Below are positions 1 to 10,407 of a stretch of 64,000 bases of DNA, piece by piece. A program made the translations under genes and the position numbers. Below the pieces are notes generated by a model. It was not told the DNA's origin. It did no database searches and saw nothing but the letters and a program-made list of their open reading frames with translations. This DNA comes from Diphasiastrum complanatum (lineage: Eukaryota > Streptophyta > Lycopodiopsida > Lycopodiales > Lycopodiaceae): NCBI GenBank assembly GCA_029204225.1, contig CM055095.1:18053561-18117560 (forward strand). Reading direction: 5' to 3'. Every line of letters begins with the position of its first letter. Position 1 is the first letter of the stretch.

Positions 1-803
1 TCTTTGGGCCTATATTTTCTCTAATGAACCAAAAGTACCAAGAACCCACCAAGAATGAAAGAGATAGATAGAAAGCATGAAGAGTGTTAGTCAAAATTCC
101 CGAACCATATGATTGTATCCTATTCCAGAATGTCACCACAATGCTCCCTCCCATCAACATGGCCTTCCTTGTGGATGTTTCAAGTCCAACAAAGAACCGT
201 TTATGATACTATGTCGTCAATAGGGAAAAAACAAGGGCTACACCCCTTCCTAGAATTAGGAATGTTGACTATCTTTAACTCCACAAAAAACTCTCTCTCT
301 TTCTCTTTCTCAAACAACTTGCACACAAACTAACATGGCTGAATTAATACTTTCCACTGAATTTTTGTATATCCCAAATGTGGGAGTAAAAGACACACAA
401 ATTGTGCTAATAAACATACATGTTCAACTCAGTAGTGTTGAAAAAAACAGTGCCAAAGGTATCAAAATGGGATTCATGGACACATACAATGCTGCCAAAT
501 TCAAAGCATAATAGTTTCAAATATATCAGATCTGAGCTCTCAAAATAAGGGAAGAACCAAAAGTTCCAATATGTACTTTCAGCATGTTCTGCCATAGTAC
601 CCAAGAACTCACATGATCGATGTATAATTAAAGATCAATAGTTTCTACTGATTGGTTAAGACTTGTAAAACCAATTATTGCTAAAGTAGGGCCAATCAGT
701 TTAAAACTAAAGACTGTTTATCATACCAAAAATTGAAGAATAGACAACCAAAGCTGGTACTCTGAAACATGAAAAGACTCTTAAACGTGTTATAAATATA
801 AAT
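1..803. other. Intergenic, no gene recognised
   Basis: The stretch is AT-rich and has only short open frames without recognisable domains. I see no LTR boundary, RNA gene or repeat array in it. Confidence 0.5.
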
Positions 804-1232
804 CTAGGGTTCTCTAGAGTAACAAATCCCATTGTTGGGATACTCCAAGAGTACCAAAGCAATCAGCACCAAAAGAAATTGACTCTTTCGAAGCCCCTTG
901 TGAGCCCTGGCCTCCTCGGAGATCTTCTCGTTGCACCCTGGTTTCACACACAAGTCTTTGGTGCTTATGGTCACAACAAAACATAACGGATGGTAAGAAG
1001 GCCTGCAGACAAACATGAATGATCCGAGAAGAAAGGTGGAGTCCAAAGACTCGCCGCATGCAACGCAAAATCCAAGGGCGTGGATATAGTCTGCCCCACC
1101 CACCACATGGGGTCTCGGGAACAAAGTGAATCTATGCCCCCGACTGATCCTCACTTGCATGAGATTCACAAAATCAGTGTGCCCTTGAGCAGCCTTCCAA
1201 TCTGACTCCAGCTTTTTGTATTCCAACCGCAA
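804..1232 (-). pseudogene. Cys/His-rich zinc-binding domain protein fragment
   Basis: An open frame of about 142 codons encodes a compact zinc-binding-looking module. It has Cys56 and Cys59 (FCVACG), Cys76, then His81 and Cys84 (YHPLC), and Cys95 and Cys100 (LCVKPGC), a spacing like PHD/RING-type cross-brace fingers. The frame is more GC-rich than its surroundings. No ATG opens it; the frame begins at a TTG, so it is probably a 3' exon. A candidate upstream exon lies at 1483-1579 (ctgcag acceptor, ATG/gtgaga donor) and reads RFAKCYAFERCKAAKLG-like, but its phase does not join cleanly to this frame through any acceptor I can find. I do not recognise the family. It could be a domain carried by a DNA transposon or a host gene fragment. 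Zinc binding is inferred from residue spacing only. Confidence 0.45.
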
Positions 1233-1482
1233 TGAAAATCCGAATTATTACAAAATAGCAACAAACAATAAACAACAGTACCAAACAATAGCCAACATTG
1301 TATATACTATACAATAGCTTCAAAACTATCAAGCATTCTAAAAAAACTACAAACAAAGCATAAAAGTGCCAAACAGTACTAAAAAGCAAATCTAGAAGAA
1401 TACCATAACAGTATAGATCTCGGGTACCAAAAACAACACACCATAAAAGTTCCAAAAAGGCACATTGCAATCACATTCTCAC

Positions 1483-1579
1483 CATATTTCGCCCATGCTA
1501 TCTTGTGATAGGCAGGTCCCAATTTGGCGGCCTTGCAGCGCTCAAAGGCATAACATTTGGCGAATCTGGTTGTGATTCG
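1483..1579 (-). pseudogene. Possible upstream exon of the zinc-domain gene
   Basis: On the minus strand a ctgcag acceptor is followed by 32 open codons, basic and Cys-containing, ending in a good donor (ATG/gtgaga). It lies about 250 bases upstream of the zinc-domain frame on the same strand. Exon status is inferred, and the splice phase to the next frame is unresolved. Confidence 0.3.
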
Positions 1580-1689
1580 CTGCAGGATGGAGGAGCTTGG
1601 TACACCTTATGGAAGAGCAAACGGCAGTCATATGTTGATTTCACACATGTGGATTGTCCACAACATGTACTTCTGATCTCCTAAGGTGT

Positions 1690-2456
1690 GTAGATGCACC
1701 AAGATCAAGACTAGATTGAGATTCAAGATCAATCTTAGATCCTATGGCAAAACACACTACTACATGCATTCAATCACTTCCAACTCTCACTCACACGTGT
1801 GGGAAGTATTAAAAAATTATTCTAAGTAAAAACAAGCTGCTCTCCTTGGGTAGAGAGAGAAAAACAATCATGAGCTCTCGGGTAGAGAGAGAAAGCTAGA
1901 AATCCAATAACACTCAAAATCCACATAATCACCAAATCAATTAGATCCAAAATGAGGAGTACAATGATACTAGTAGATCCACGAGCTACCACTATGCTTA
2001 ACTATGATTGGACCACACTTTGTGACCTCTTTATCCTATTGGATCATTGATCCATGCAACTCTAAATTCTATTGGACCATTTTCTAGCAAACCTCAAATT
2101 CTATTGGACCACTCATGGTTCCACCTCTAAATCCTATTGGACCTCTTAAACTTCATCAAACAAAAGCATTACACTTGTCTACACTCTAATTGGCACAAGT
2201 TTGGCCTCCTACTCTATTTTGGCTCAATAGTGGCATTATAAATGGAAATGGATAATTTGCCATCCGATGCCAAATTTGACCCTACCAACATCCTACACCT
2301 AAATGCTTGACTATAAAATTCTATGACACCCCTATATCAAACATTTTTATTTACTTTACAATTCTCCACACGTGGGAACATCCTCCACACATGTGAGATT
2401 CACTTACAAACTTCTATCATAATAAGTACCAAGCTAGATTTTTGCCAATTCCTCAA
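1690..2456 (-). repeat. Probable 3' LTR of the copia derivative, minus strand
   Basis: Read on the minus strand, 2456-2425 gives a purine-rich GAGGAGTT tract followed by TGAGGAATTGGCAAAAATCTAGCTTGG. This matches the junction of the 36902-37601 LTR, which starts TGTGAAGAATTGCC and continues into AATCTAGCTTG. Later both carry a CACACATGTGAG-like segment. The right end is therefore fairly well placed; the left end near 1690 is only an estimate. Confidence 0.45.
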
Positions 2457-2580
2457 ACTCCTCAAAAAATAGCTTGGAAAGGTACTAGATCACTTGAGAA
2501 GTTTGTAAATCTTTTTGAGTGGTTCCTTTGGTATGGATAAGAAGTGAAGATCAGCCAAGGGATCCATCATAGCATCACCC

Positions 2581-3360
2581 TCACCATATCCATGATAAGA
2601 TCTCTTTGTTAGAGATCTCTTGCCAATGCCTTTGAAGAGTGCTCCACCAATATGCCACTATGATCATGGGCTTCCTCCATGCTTGATGATGATCTTTGCT
2701 CTGAAAGTTCCACTTGCATGATGGATGCACCATAAATAGAGAAATTTGAGGCTTCCAAGCCTCATAAGGATCATGGAGATCAAGATCATAAGATGTGAAA
2801 CAATGATGATTATCAAGATTATGCTTTCTAGCTTGACTAGTCCACATACAATGAACTATATCCATGATGGATCTAATCTTGATATCAAAGACTGTCTTGA
2901 TCTTTTTTAGGCTAGTTACTCTCTCAAGGATGTAAGTGTCCACTTTGGATGCTTCACTTAATCTCAAGAGGAGTTTACAATTTGCCTCAAAACATGTGAA
3001 AACATGATTTTCAAAAAAATGAGTACCAAGCTCAATCTTGTTCTTAGTAGAACCAAGAGAATACTTTTGACAATACAATATCTTGCTTTAAAAAGTATTG
3101 GAAACACATCTAAGTCAATAATGACAAGAAACATGTCCATACCATAAGCATCATACAAAACTAGTATAGCTTTTCTTGAACTTTGAGATCCAAAAAATTC
3201 AATGAAGCAAGATAGCATTTCAAGCAAAGGAAGAGAAGCATATATGAATGTGTTGTAGTAGATACAACATGAAAGATGCCCCTCTTCGCCATGTAAGGTG
3301 AGCCATAAAGACTCGGCCATGCATCTTGAAGATCTTCTTGAGATTATATGAAGAAGAAAC
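2581..3360 (-). pseudogene. Unidentified conserved region between copia pol stub and 3' LTR
   Basis: Open frames here encode ...VFTCFEANCKLLLRLSEAS..DTYI and further on DLDLHDPYEAWKP. A homologous minus-strand stretch at 16544-17011 encodes ...GIFTCCEAICKHIMRISESS..DTYI and LNLCDPYESRRT. The shared pattern FTCxExxCKxxxRxSExSxxDTYI with DPYE is not part of standard copia gag-pol. It sits between pol remnants and the 3' LTR in both elements. It could be an extra element-specific ORF or conserved structured leader/tail sequence. Function unknown. Confidence 0.5.
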
Positions 3361-3548
3361 TCCTCCTCACACCTTGGCCCAATCATAACTTGAATACCTT
3401 CTAAAAAGATAACTTGTGATGCTTCTTGAGAAGCCTTGATCTCGGCCACTTCCAAGATTGAATCTTCATGCAATATGACATCTCTATTCACAATCACTTT
3501 TGAAATAGAGAGTGTAAAGACACTAAAGGCCTCCTTGATGGATGAGTA

Positions 3549-4535
3549 TCAAATCATGATCCATGAGCTTGGATCATCCTTCCTTCTTGTTTCCAAGGGA
3601 ATATGTGCAAAGCAAGCACTACCAAGTTCAATAAGGTGATCAACCTTAGGCTTCATCTTGAATAAAACTTCATATGGTGCTATTCCTTCAAGAGCTCCAA
3701 TACTCCTCAAAGCTTTGATCTTCAATGAGAATTTCTTCTCAATATATGCTTTGAATAATAAGGAATAATCATACACCATAATACTTGAAGAGAGAAGATA
3801 TGTGCATCTTGTGTGATCATCCTCCTTTGAGATATTGGACATATAAGAAACATCAAGAGAGTTTGCACTCTCACTTGAATCCAATTTGTAGATGCCTTCA
3901 AATCTTGATCCGTATGCAAGGATCTCACCATCCTTCTTGATCACATAATTGTCAATATTGAAATTGACATCAAACCCACTATCAAGAAGTTGGCCAACAC
4001 TTAAGATGTTCTTTGTAAGCTTTGGGACAAAAAAAACATTGTTGAGAAAGAGATTTTTAGAAGATGCAAGCTTCAAGGGAATAATCCCTACTCCTTCAAT
4101 ATTGCACTCATGCTTGCTTGCAATGTATATGGTCTTCTTGACTCCATCATAAGGAATAATAGATGAAAAAAAGTGCTTGGAGCCACACATATGTGAAGAT
4201 GCTCGACTATCAATATACCATGAGTCATCCTTGTTGAAGCTGGAAGAGGAGAAGCTTGATGCCATAAGAGAGCCTTCTCCATCACTTGCAATATAGTCTT
4301 CTTTCTCATTGGTGATGTTGGCTTGATTGAGTTGATTCTTCTTCTTGAAGCAATTGGTGGCATAATGGCCTTTCTTGCCACAATAAAAGCACTTGATCTT
4401 CTTCTTTTTGAGATTTGAAGTAGAAGCATGAGAGGTATCCTCCTCCTCCTCTCCATATTGGTCTTTAGCTTTGTCATTAGAGAAGTGATGGTGTTTCTTC
4501 TTTGTGCTTGGCAAATAGAACTTTGCCATCATCAT
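3549..4535 (-). pseudogene. Copia gag C-terminus, zinc knuckle and protease
   Basis: The frame encodes a CCHC zinc knuckle (CFYCGKKGHYATNC), used by Gag to bind the element RNA. It then encodes the pepsin-like protease active-site region as WYIDSRASSHM, where the usual motif is D-S-G-A. The Gly-to-Arg change next to the catalytic Asp should disable the enzyme. Further on comes the gag-pre-integrase-like ILSVGQLLDSGFDV. After about residue 270 the frame jumps to the last part of integrase, which marks an internal deletion. The gag N-terminal part lies in another frame at 4477-5151, so a frameshift near 4500 separates the two. Confidence 0.8.
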
Positions 4536-5151
4536 GATTGAGTGATAGCTCGTCCATCCTCAAGAGTTTGTACTGTTGTCTTGATTCTTCAGAAATAAGC
4601 ACACTTTGAAGGGCCTCCAAACTTGGTAGCTCCTCCTTAATGGCATAGGATTGGACAAGGTTGTCATATTCATCTCTCAAGCCATTGAGAATGACTGAGA
4701 CTAGTTCACTTTGATTGATTGAGTCACCAATACATGCAAGCTCCCTATGAATATCCTTGACTCTCAAAACATAATTAGATGCACTCTCATCACTCTTTTG
4801 ACTACTTTGGAAGATTTGATTTCTAAGAGTGAGGAGCCTAGAGGTGTTCTTAGCCTCATAGATGGACTTGAGACAATCCCAAGCTTCCTTGGATGTAGAA
4901 CAATCACCAATCTCCCTCAATATCTCATTAGAGACATTCATCTTAATGTAGTGGAGAGCCATCCTAGCTCTCTTCTTGTATTTTTGTACTTCTTGAAGGA
5001 CTTGAGGCTCCTCCTCAATCCCAAGTACAATGTCCATCACTACCATAATACTAAAAGTGCTAAAAGTAACAAAATTTATTACAGACAAAATCCTACGATG
5101 TAATTTACCCTTTCTCTTGTGGCTTGAACGTTCGTCGACCATAGCAACCAT
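4477..5151 (-). pseudogene. Copia Gag N-terminal part (UBN2-type)
   Basis: About 224 codons match the UBN2/gag-polypeptide domain of plant copia elements: EAWDCLKSIYE, LRNQIF, ESASNYVLRVKDIHREL and VILNGLRDEYDNLV. Gag packages element RNA into virus-like particles. The same domain, shorter, is at 34845-36134 on the plus strand (MNVSND and YVLRIKSLNREL there). The frame ends about 50 codons before the zinc knuckle because of a frameshift around 4500. Confidence 0.8.
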
Positions 5152-5359
5152 CCTCTCAAATGATTCGTCAAGCTATGAATGTGTGGTCTCGGATTGATCC
5201 ATGACACCCGTCCTAGCTGGTGATCCATCGTGGTAGCTAGTTTGTGCCTGTTTGTGTGTGCTGGGAGGTGCGCTTGATGTCTTAGGATTTTCAGTAGTGG
5301 CCTTAGAGGCGGCTTTGCACTTCCTTGCAGGTGTCCTCATCTTTTACAACAAATGATGG

Positions 5360-5690
5360 ATAAAGCCATGACAACAGAAAGCAACGATAGTAGAAAAAAA
5401 CGATAGAAATGTTGTGAGAGCAGAAAGGAACGATAGCAATGAACCGAAAACAAAGCAAGAAAGCAAATTGGAATGAATTGATAGCAAAAAGCAATCGTAG
5501 CAGAAAGCAAGATAGCAGATGAATTGATAGCAGAAAGCAAGATAGCAACATGAACTGATCATAGCAAACAATACTTTTACTGATAGCAAAAAGCAAGATA
5601 GCAGAAAGCAAAATAGCAACGTGAACTAATCATAGCAGAAAGCAACGATGTGTTCACTGATAGCAGAAAGCAAGGAAAGCACTGAATTGA
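5360..5690. repeat. Degenerate minisatellite, GATAGCAGAAAGCAA motif
   Basis: About ten imperfect copies of (G/C)ATAGCAGAAAGCAA follow each other over about 330 bases, mixed with GAATTGAT and GAACTGATC spacers. Copies are visible around 5375, 5425, 5495, 5525, 5590 and 5640. Open frames on the minus strand here are repeat artefacts. Confidence 0.7.
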
Positions 5691-5974
5691 TCATTCGGAG
5701 GGCAAAGCATTTATTATCCAAATTCAAATTAGATAAAGTAGGCCCATGATTGGTAGGCCCATGTGATTAGTATGCTGATGATTGTCAAGGACGCCTTCAT
5801 TGCATTGACTCGTGGGACCTATCACTTGCTCCAAAAGAAATGTACTACCATAAATATTGTATTCAAAATATAAATTAGGAGTAACAAAATCCACAAAGAT
5901 TGACATATACTACCAAAAGGTACTATGGAAAATGGGCTCGTTTTTTGTACCACCAAAACATGCTTTGAGCCTAC

Positions 5975-6208
<234 letters not shown>

Positions 6209-6921
6209 AATAGAAACAGTAATCAAATCCAAATAACATCAAAATAGCATAAAAACATGAGAGATGGAGGAAGAGGAAGGATAAGGACATCCAATTGCAA
6301 AATGGTAGAGGTTCCACCCTCTTTGATTGAACATGAAAAATGAAATACAATGTACCACTATTTATAGTGGATTTTGGGCACTTGGCCTCGATGGCTATTG
6401 GTCAATTTCTACCTCCCTTACTATTTGAATTCGAATTTAGGTGGGAAAGGACCCTCCAATGATAACTTGACTTTTAGGCCTCTAAATTTATTTACTCGCG
6501 CAAATTTATTGAGACTAGATGGTTGTTATTTTCTTGCAAGAGATGCTAGAAATAGGGCACTTAACTCAAGAAAGTATCTGAGGTACTTTGGACTGAGTTA
6601 AAAACATTTGATATCGATCGATCTCCTAGATATTCTAGTAGGATGAACTGTTATGCCTTAGGATTTTGTAATGTGAGTTCCTCCAAACTTAGAACCATAT
6701 GAACTTGACAATACCTAGAACATCAAGGAAAGCAAAGATTGAGTGTAGAGTCTGAATGAGATAATGATTTGATAGAAATTATTGTTGGTTTATTTTTCTT
6801 TCCTAACAACGTCATAAATTTATCAAATCATCACATAGAAGTACTTAAGGAGGCATAAATAGTGTGTAAGTTGAATGTACATCCTAGTTGTTAAATTTTG
6901 ATGGTATCTACCCATTTTTAG

Positions 6922-7780
6922 AGTGCTGTGCCTGGTAGACCGTGAGGGGTGCACCCTCGGTCTCATTTACGAGTTCATGGACTGCATCGGCGAGGGGATT
7001 CTGTTGTCAGCCTTGGACGAGCACAGGTATGACTCTTCAGTATCTAGTTTGTTGTTTCTCACTCAAGTCTGATGCGTTTCTTTTATGCTATGGTTTAGTG
7101 ATTGTTGTAATTTGTCTGCTGCAGGAGGCACAAGATCTCACGTATCTGGGAGGCCAAATGGGACTACTTCCACCAACCCATCCATGTCGTAGCCCACATG
7201 TTGCACCCCTTGTGGCGCTCTACCCGGGAGAGGGACGATCTGGAGTTGCACCGGGGATGGGTGGAGTACACGGAGCGTGTATGGCCCAGACCGGATATGT
7301 GTGAGAAATTGGTTGGTAGCAATGCTACTATAGTATTGTACTCATTGGTAGTGTGTGAATTCGAGGGGTCTTACATGTGCCATGTTTTTCCTTTTGCCAA
7401 CAGGTCCAATACGGGCCAACATTGCAAGCCAGCTGCTCACATTTGAGTGCTTCCAGATTCTTGTTGATGGAGAGCACAGTCGGCGGAGGGAGAATCAGAT
7501 GAGGCCCGTTACATGGTGGTGCATCCACAAGCGCAGCACAGGTGACCTGAGGCGATTGGCTGAGAGAGTCCTTGCACATGACTGTTCAGCAGGAGCTTGC
7601 GAGCAGAATTGGAGCACCTGGGCCTTGTATCACACACAGAAGAGGAATAGGTTGTCTATCGAGCAGTGTAGGCGGTTGGTGTTTGTGAACACCAACGGCC
7701 ATATGCTGAGGTACACACGAGGAGAGGGTCAGATGCTCAAGGTGAATCACATCATCAGCCCTGCAAAGGGAGAGGGCTAA
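6922..7780 (+). pseudogene. hAT transposase, C-terminal exons (DUF659-type and hATC)
   Basis: Three exons join in phase: 6922-7026, 7125-7300 and 7404-7780, each bounded by GT-AG sites (CACAG/gtatga, ctgcag/GAGG, ATGT/gtgaga, caacag/GTCC). Exon 1 reads LVDREGCTLGLIYEFMD, exon 2 IWEAKWDYFHQPIHVVAHMLHPLW, typical of the transposase centre. Exon 3 holds the hAT dimerisation domain: PVTWW, then CSAGACEQNWSTWALYHTQKRNRL, then RLVFVN. The protein cuts and pastes hAT transposons and dimerises through hATC. The region is clearly more GC-rich than its flanks, suggesting a younger insertion. No N-terminal BED finger or catalytic first half is found upstream, so the gene is truncated at its 5' side. Confidence 0.85.
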
Positions 7781-8340
7781 GGAGAGAGATGACAAGGGCT
7801 CGGAGGGTGGAGAGATGCTCGGGGCAGACTACGTGGAGGAGGAGGAGTGGGTTGAGGGGGATACGGAGGAGGACGAGGAGATGTGGGCGGAGGCACAGGG
7901 GGATGACCTGGCTGACCTGCTGGTGGACCCTGATGCAGAGACAGAGGAGGAGCTAGCCATTCTTGTACGTAGGCCTAGGGGGAGACCTAGAGGTTCTGGG
8001 AGGGGGGGGTTGAGTGCTCTTTTTGTAGACAGGAGTGGAGCATCACAGGCAGTCGTCGGCTAGGCATCATCGCCATCCCAGGGCGTAGGGTCACAGCCAC
8101 CTGACACACAGGCACGACGGAGTAGACACAGGGCTGGGGGCAGCCAGATGGGGGCCAGAGGAGGGGAGAGAGGCAGAGGCAAAGGCAGAGGTAGAGGCAG
8201 GGGGAGAGGGTGGACCAGAGCCAAGGCATGCAGCAGGGATCCAGAGCACGCACCAGAGCCAGGGCCACACCACGACATATGGCTCCCTCCAGTTTTGATT
8301 CATCTGCGGACCCATGGGACCTGCAGTCCACAGATTCGGA
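7781..8340 (+). pseudogene. Acidic and RG-rich tail of the hAT gene, frameshifted
   Basis: After the TAA at 7778-7780 a frame shifted by one base stays open: KERDDKGSEGGE, a long Glu/Asp stretch, then an AT-hook-like RRPRGRPRGSGRGG. A TAG at 8061-8063 interrupts it, and the same frame continues into an RGKGRGRGRGRG block up to about 8340. The simplest reading is that the original transposase ended in an acidic/AT-hook tail, now broken by one frameshift and one stop. A separate short gene is possible but less likely. Confidence 0.5.
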
Positions 8341-8399
8341 TGATTTATCCTAGCATGACTCTAACGAGCCTTAGTTGTATAGTTTTCATTACGTTCATG

Positions 8400-8628
8400 G
8401 AACATCATTGTACCCCTTTTTGGTGCCATGTGGCCCGATATTATATATTATGATGATCCTATTCACAGCATTGTCGTGATTCAATATTGTTCTTTGTGGT
8501 TTTAGTTCAGTTTCTTCGGTTTTATGGTTTATGATTTATGGTTGTAGAGAGAGAAATCATGCAGGAAGAATCATGAAATAGAAATTAGTCATTCACCAAG
8601 GAGGCAACTGTGGGCTTGATTTCCAACA
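8400..8628 (-). repeat. Start of a copia 3' LTR, minus strand
   Basis: On the minus strand the polypurine tract AAGGGGGAC (8629-8638) is followed by TGTTGGAAATCAAGCCCACAG, a typical TGTTGG copia LTR start at 8628. The far end is not identified; 8400 is an estimate. Confidence 0.5.
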
Positions 8629-8638
8629 GTCCCCCTTA

Positions 8639-8790
8639 AGGTCATGGTTGGTGCCTTGGTATCTTCGTCAGGTTCAACATGTTGAAGAACTTCTGGTGCT
8701 TGATCCTGGGAAGCGCTTTGATGAAAATGTCTGCGACCATTTTTGTTGTGGAGCAGTATTGAAGGATCACTTGCCCTAAGACAAGGTTAT
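8639..8790 (-). pseudogene. Copia RNase H C-terminal fragment
   Basis: The minus strand reads ILQYCSTTKMVADIFIKALPRIKHQKF, the conserved end of copia RNase H (MVADxxTKAL..), then a stop and the polypurine tract. RNase H removes the RNA strand during reverse transcription. The rest of pol is absent upstream (8790-9130 has only unrelated open frames), so this is a truncated element. Confidence 0.8.
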
Positions 8791-9129
8791 TTCAAATGTT
8801 TGTTGCCATAGTTTGCCTTTAGGACTATCGTTGGCTGATCTGCCAAGAATTTTGCCTACGTGGAGGGATGCTCGCAACTGGCTAAATAGATCTGCTACCG
8901 AAATTACCGAAATTGCCAGTGGAAGGATGGCACATGCCCTAACTTTCTGCGTCGAATGCATAAGGAGGTCACGAGCAGTTCGACTATTGCAAAACCTGCC
9001 TTCGACATGTTCGCCCTTCATAGGTTTCAAAAAATGGCCTTCCAATAAGATGATACAAGTGGGTTTAATAGCAGGCCTTCGACCATTAAAGCTCATTACT
9101 AAGGAAAATCTCTTTGAATTTGGTTGAAA

Positions 9130-9965
9130 GCAAGACTCGTTGATAGAAGTGTTGTGTCAGATCTCGAATTGTAAGTGACGATAGCAACTGCACAATAGCG
9201 AATAGATAATTCAAATGTGACTACATTGTCTCACTTTGGCCTTGTCGTTGAAAACATCCTTCAATAGCAGCCTTTAGGAAGCCGAAAGTGTCTTTTGTCT
9301 TAGACACTTCCTTTAGATAATTCAATTAGACAATAGCTTAGCAATAGCATAAAAGCTTAGATAGCTCCATAGACCATGCCTTAGATAATTCATTAGGCAA
9401 GGTGTCACACGTACTCATTAGACAATATCTTAAATAGTGTTTTTGACTTGCATAACACGTCTCAAATAATCATAAGCCGAAATACAGCTCAAGAGCATGT
9501 TTTACATTGCAAGAAGAGGAAAGGCATGTGGTTCAGCATGAAAAAGCCAAAAAATATATATAAACTAAATAACCACGGTACGACACCTCTGTTTAACACA
9601 TCCCTCTCTAATTTGATTTGAAATGGCCAGGAAATAGATATTTTTTTTATATGTACTTGTCCAAATGCCTCTTTGATAATTTTAAACATTGTGTCATATG
9701 CATCTTTGCTAATCCAAAATAATCACATGCTCCTTGTATCAATTTTAGGTCAATAATCTTGTCAACCTTGCCCATAAGGGCCTCTGCAATCTTGGACTTG
9801 ATTCAAGAATAATTAAATTACCAAGTTTTAAGTTTGAAAACGTATATAAAATGTTTGTAATTTAATTATGAGGCCATCATAAGGGTCAATAATGAATACC
9901 AAAATAATTAAGTAGACCCCTATTATACATTGAATTAAATTCATGGGTCCTACCAACTATAGTAT
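9130..9965. other. AT-rich spacer, no gene recognised
   Basis: There are repeated short words (TTAGACAATAG, TAGATAATTCA) around 9190-9440 but no tandem array and no plausible coding frame. Confidence 0.5.
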
Positions 9966-10407
9966 GTGGCCCAAGTACTTTCTGGATTCCTTGACATGGG
10001 ACTATATAGATTTGGCAAGGTGCTTTTTGGATTATTTGAAAGAACAGACTAGGAAAATCTTTTAGTCTATTGACCATTCCATCCAAATACTTGTCACATG
10101 TCTTAACTATACTCATGCAAACCTCCACGAATGCTTACGTAAAATATTTGGAGCATATATTGTCATGTAAAACATAATAGCCTAGAATATCAATGTAATA
10201 AGACAAACAACTTTGAAGAATATTAATTTGATTGATTAATCTTTGCAATATGACAAAAACCAACTTCATTGTACGCCTTGATCAATAAAAGTTTTCTAGG
10301 CTTTTGAATATGCAACCTAGAAAAAACCAGCACAAAGTCATTTTGTGACATTTATGGGGTTACTTGCAACATCTTTTATAAAAGTTGCAATATCATCGTC
10401 ATTGTAA
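9966..10407 (+). repeat. Direct repeat, copy 1
   Basis: The segment starts GTGGCCCAAGTA and continues through TTTGGCAAG, GCTTTTTGGATTATTTGAA, TGTCACATGTCTTAA, CTTACGTAAAATATTTGG and AGTCATTTTGTGACATTTAT. It recurs in the same orientation at about 15194-15650. No coding capacity is seen. It may be an LTR pair or a dispersed repeat. Confidence 0.75.

Larger units (their letters stand above)
2458..5151 (-). mobile_element. Ty1/copia derivative, gag-protease kept, pol mostly deleted
   Basis: In minus-strand order the element holds gag, a zinc knuckle, protease, a stub of the integrase end, then an unidentified conserved stretch and an LTR-like end. The integrase stub (3549-3750) reads APYEVLFKMKPKVDHL..GSACFAHIP, and 3400-3500 reads KVIVNRDVILHEDS, the motif that normally follows integrase. 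The integrase catalytic core and all of reverse transcriptase and RNase H are missing. This is the layout of a non-autonomous large retrotransposon derivative. The element at 33566-37601 has lost the same portions, so they probably belong to one family. No 5' LTR or primer-binding site is visible to the right of 5151. Confidence 0.75.

Noticed and set aside
7987-8331. Minus-strand Pro/Leu-rich frames over the hAT tail
   Set aside because: They mirror the RG-rich plus-strand tail and have no independent support.
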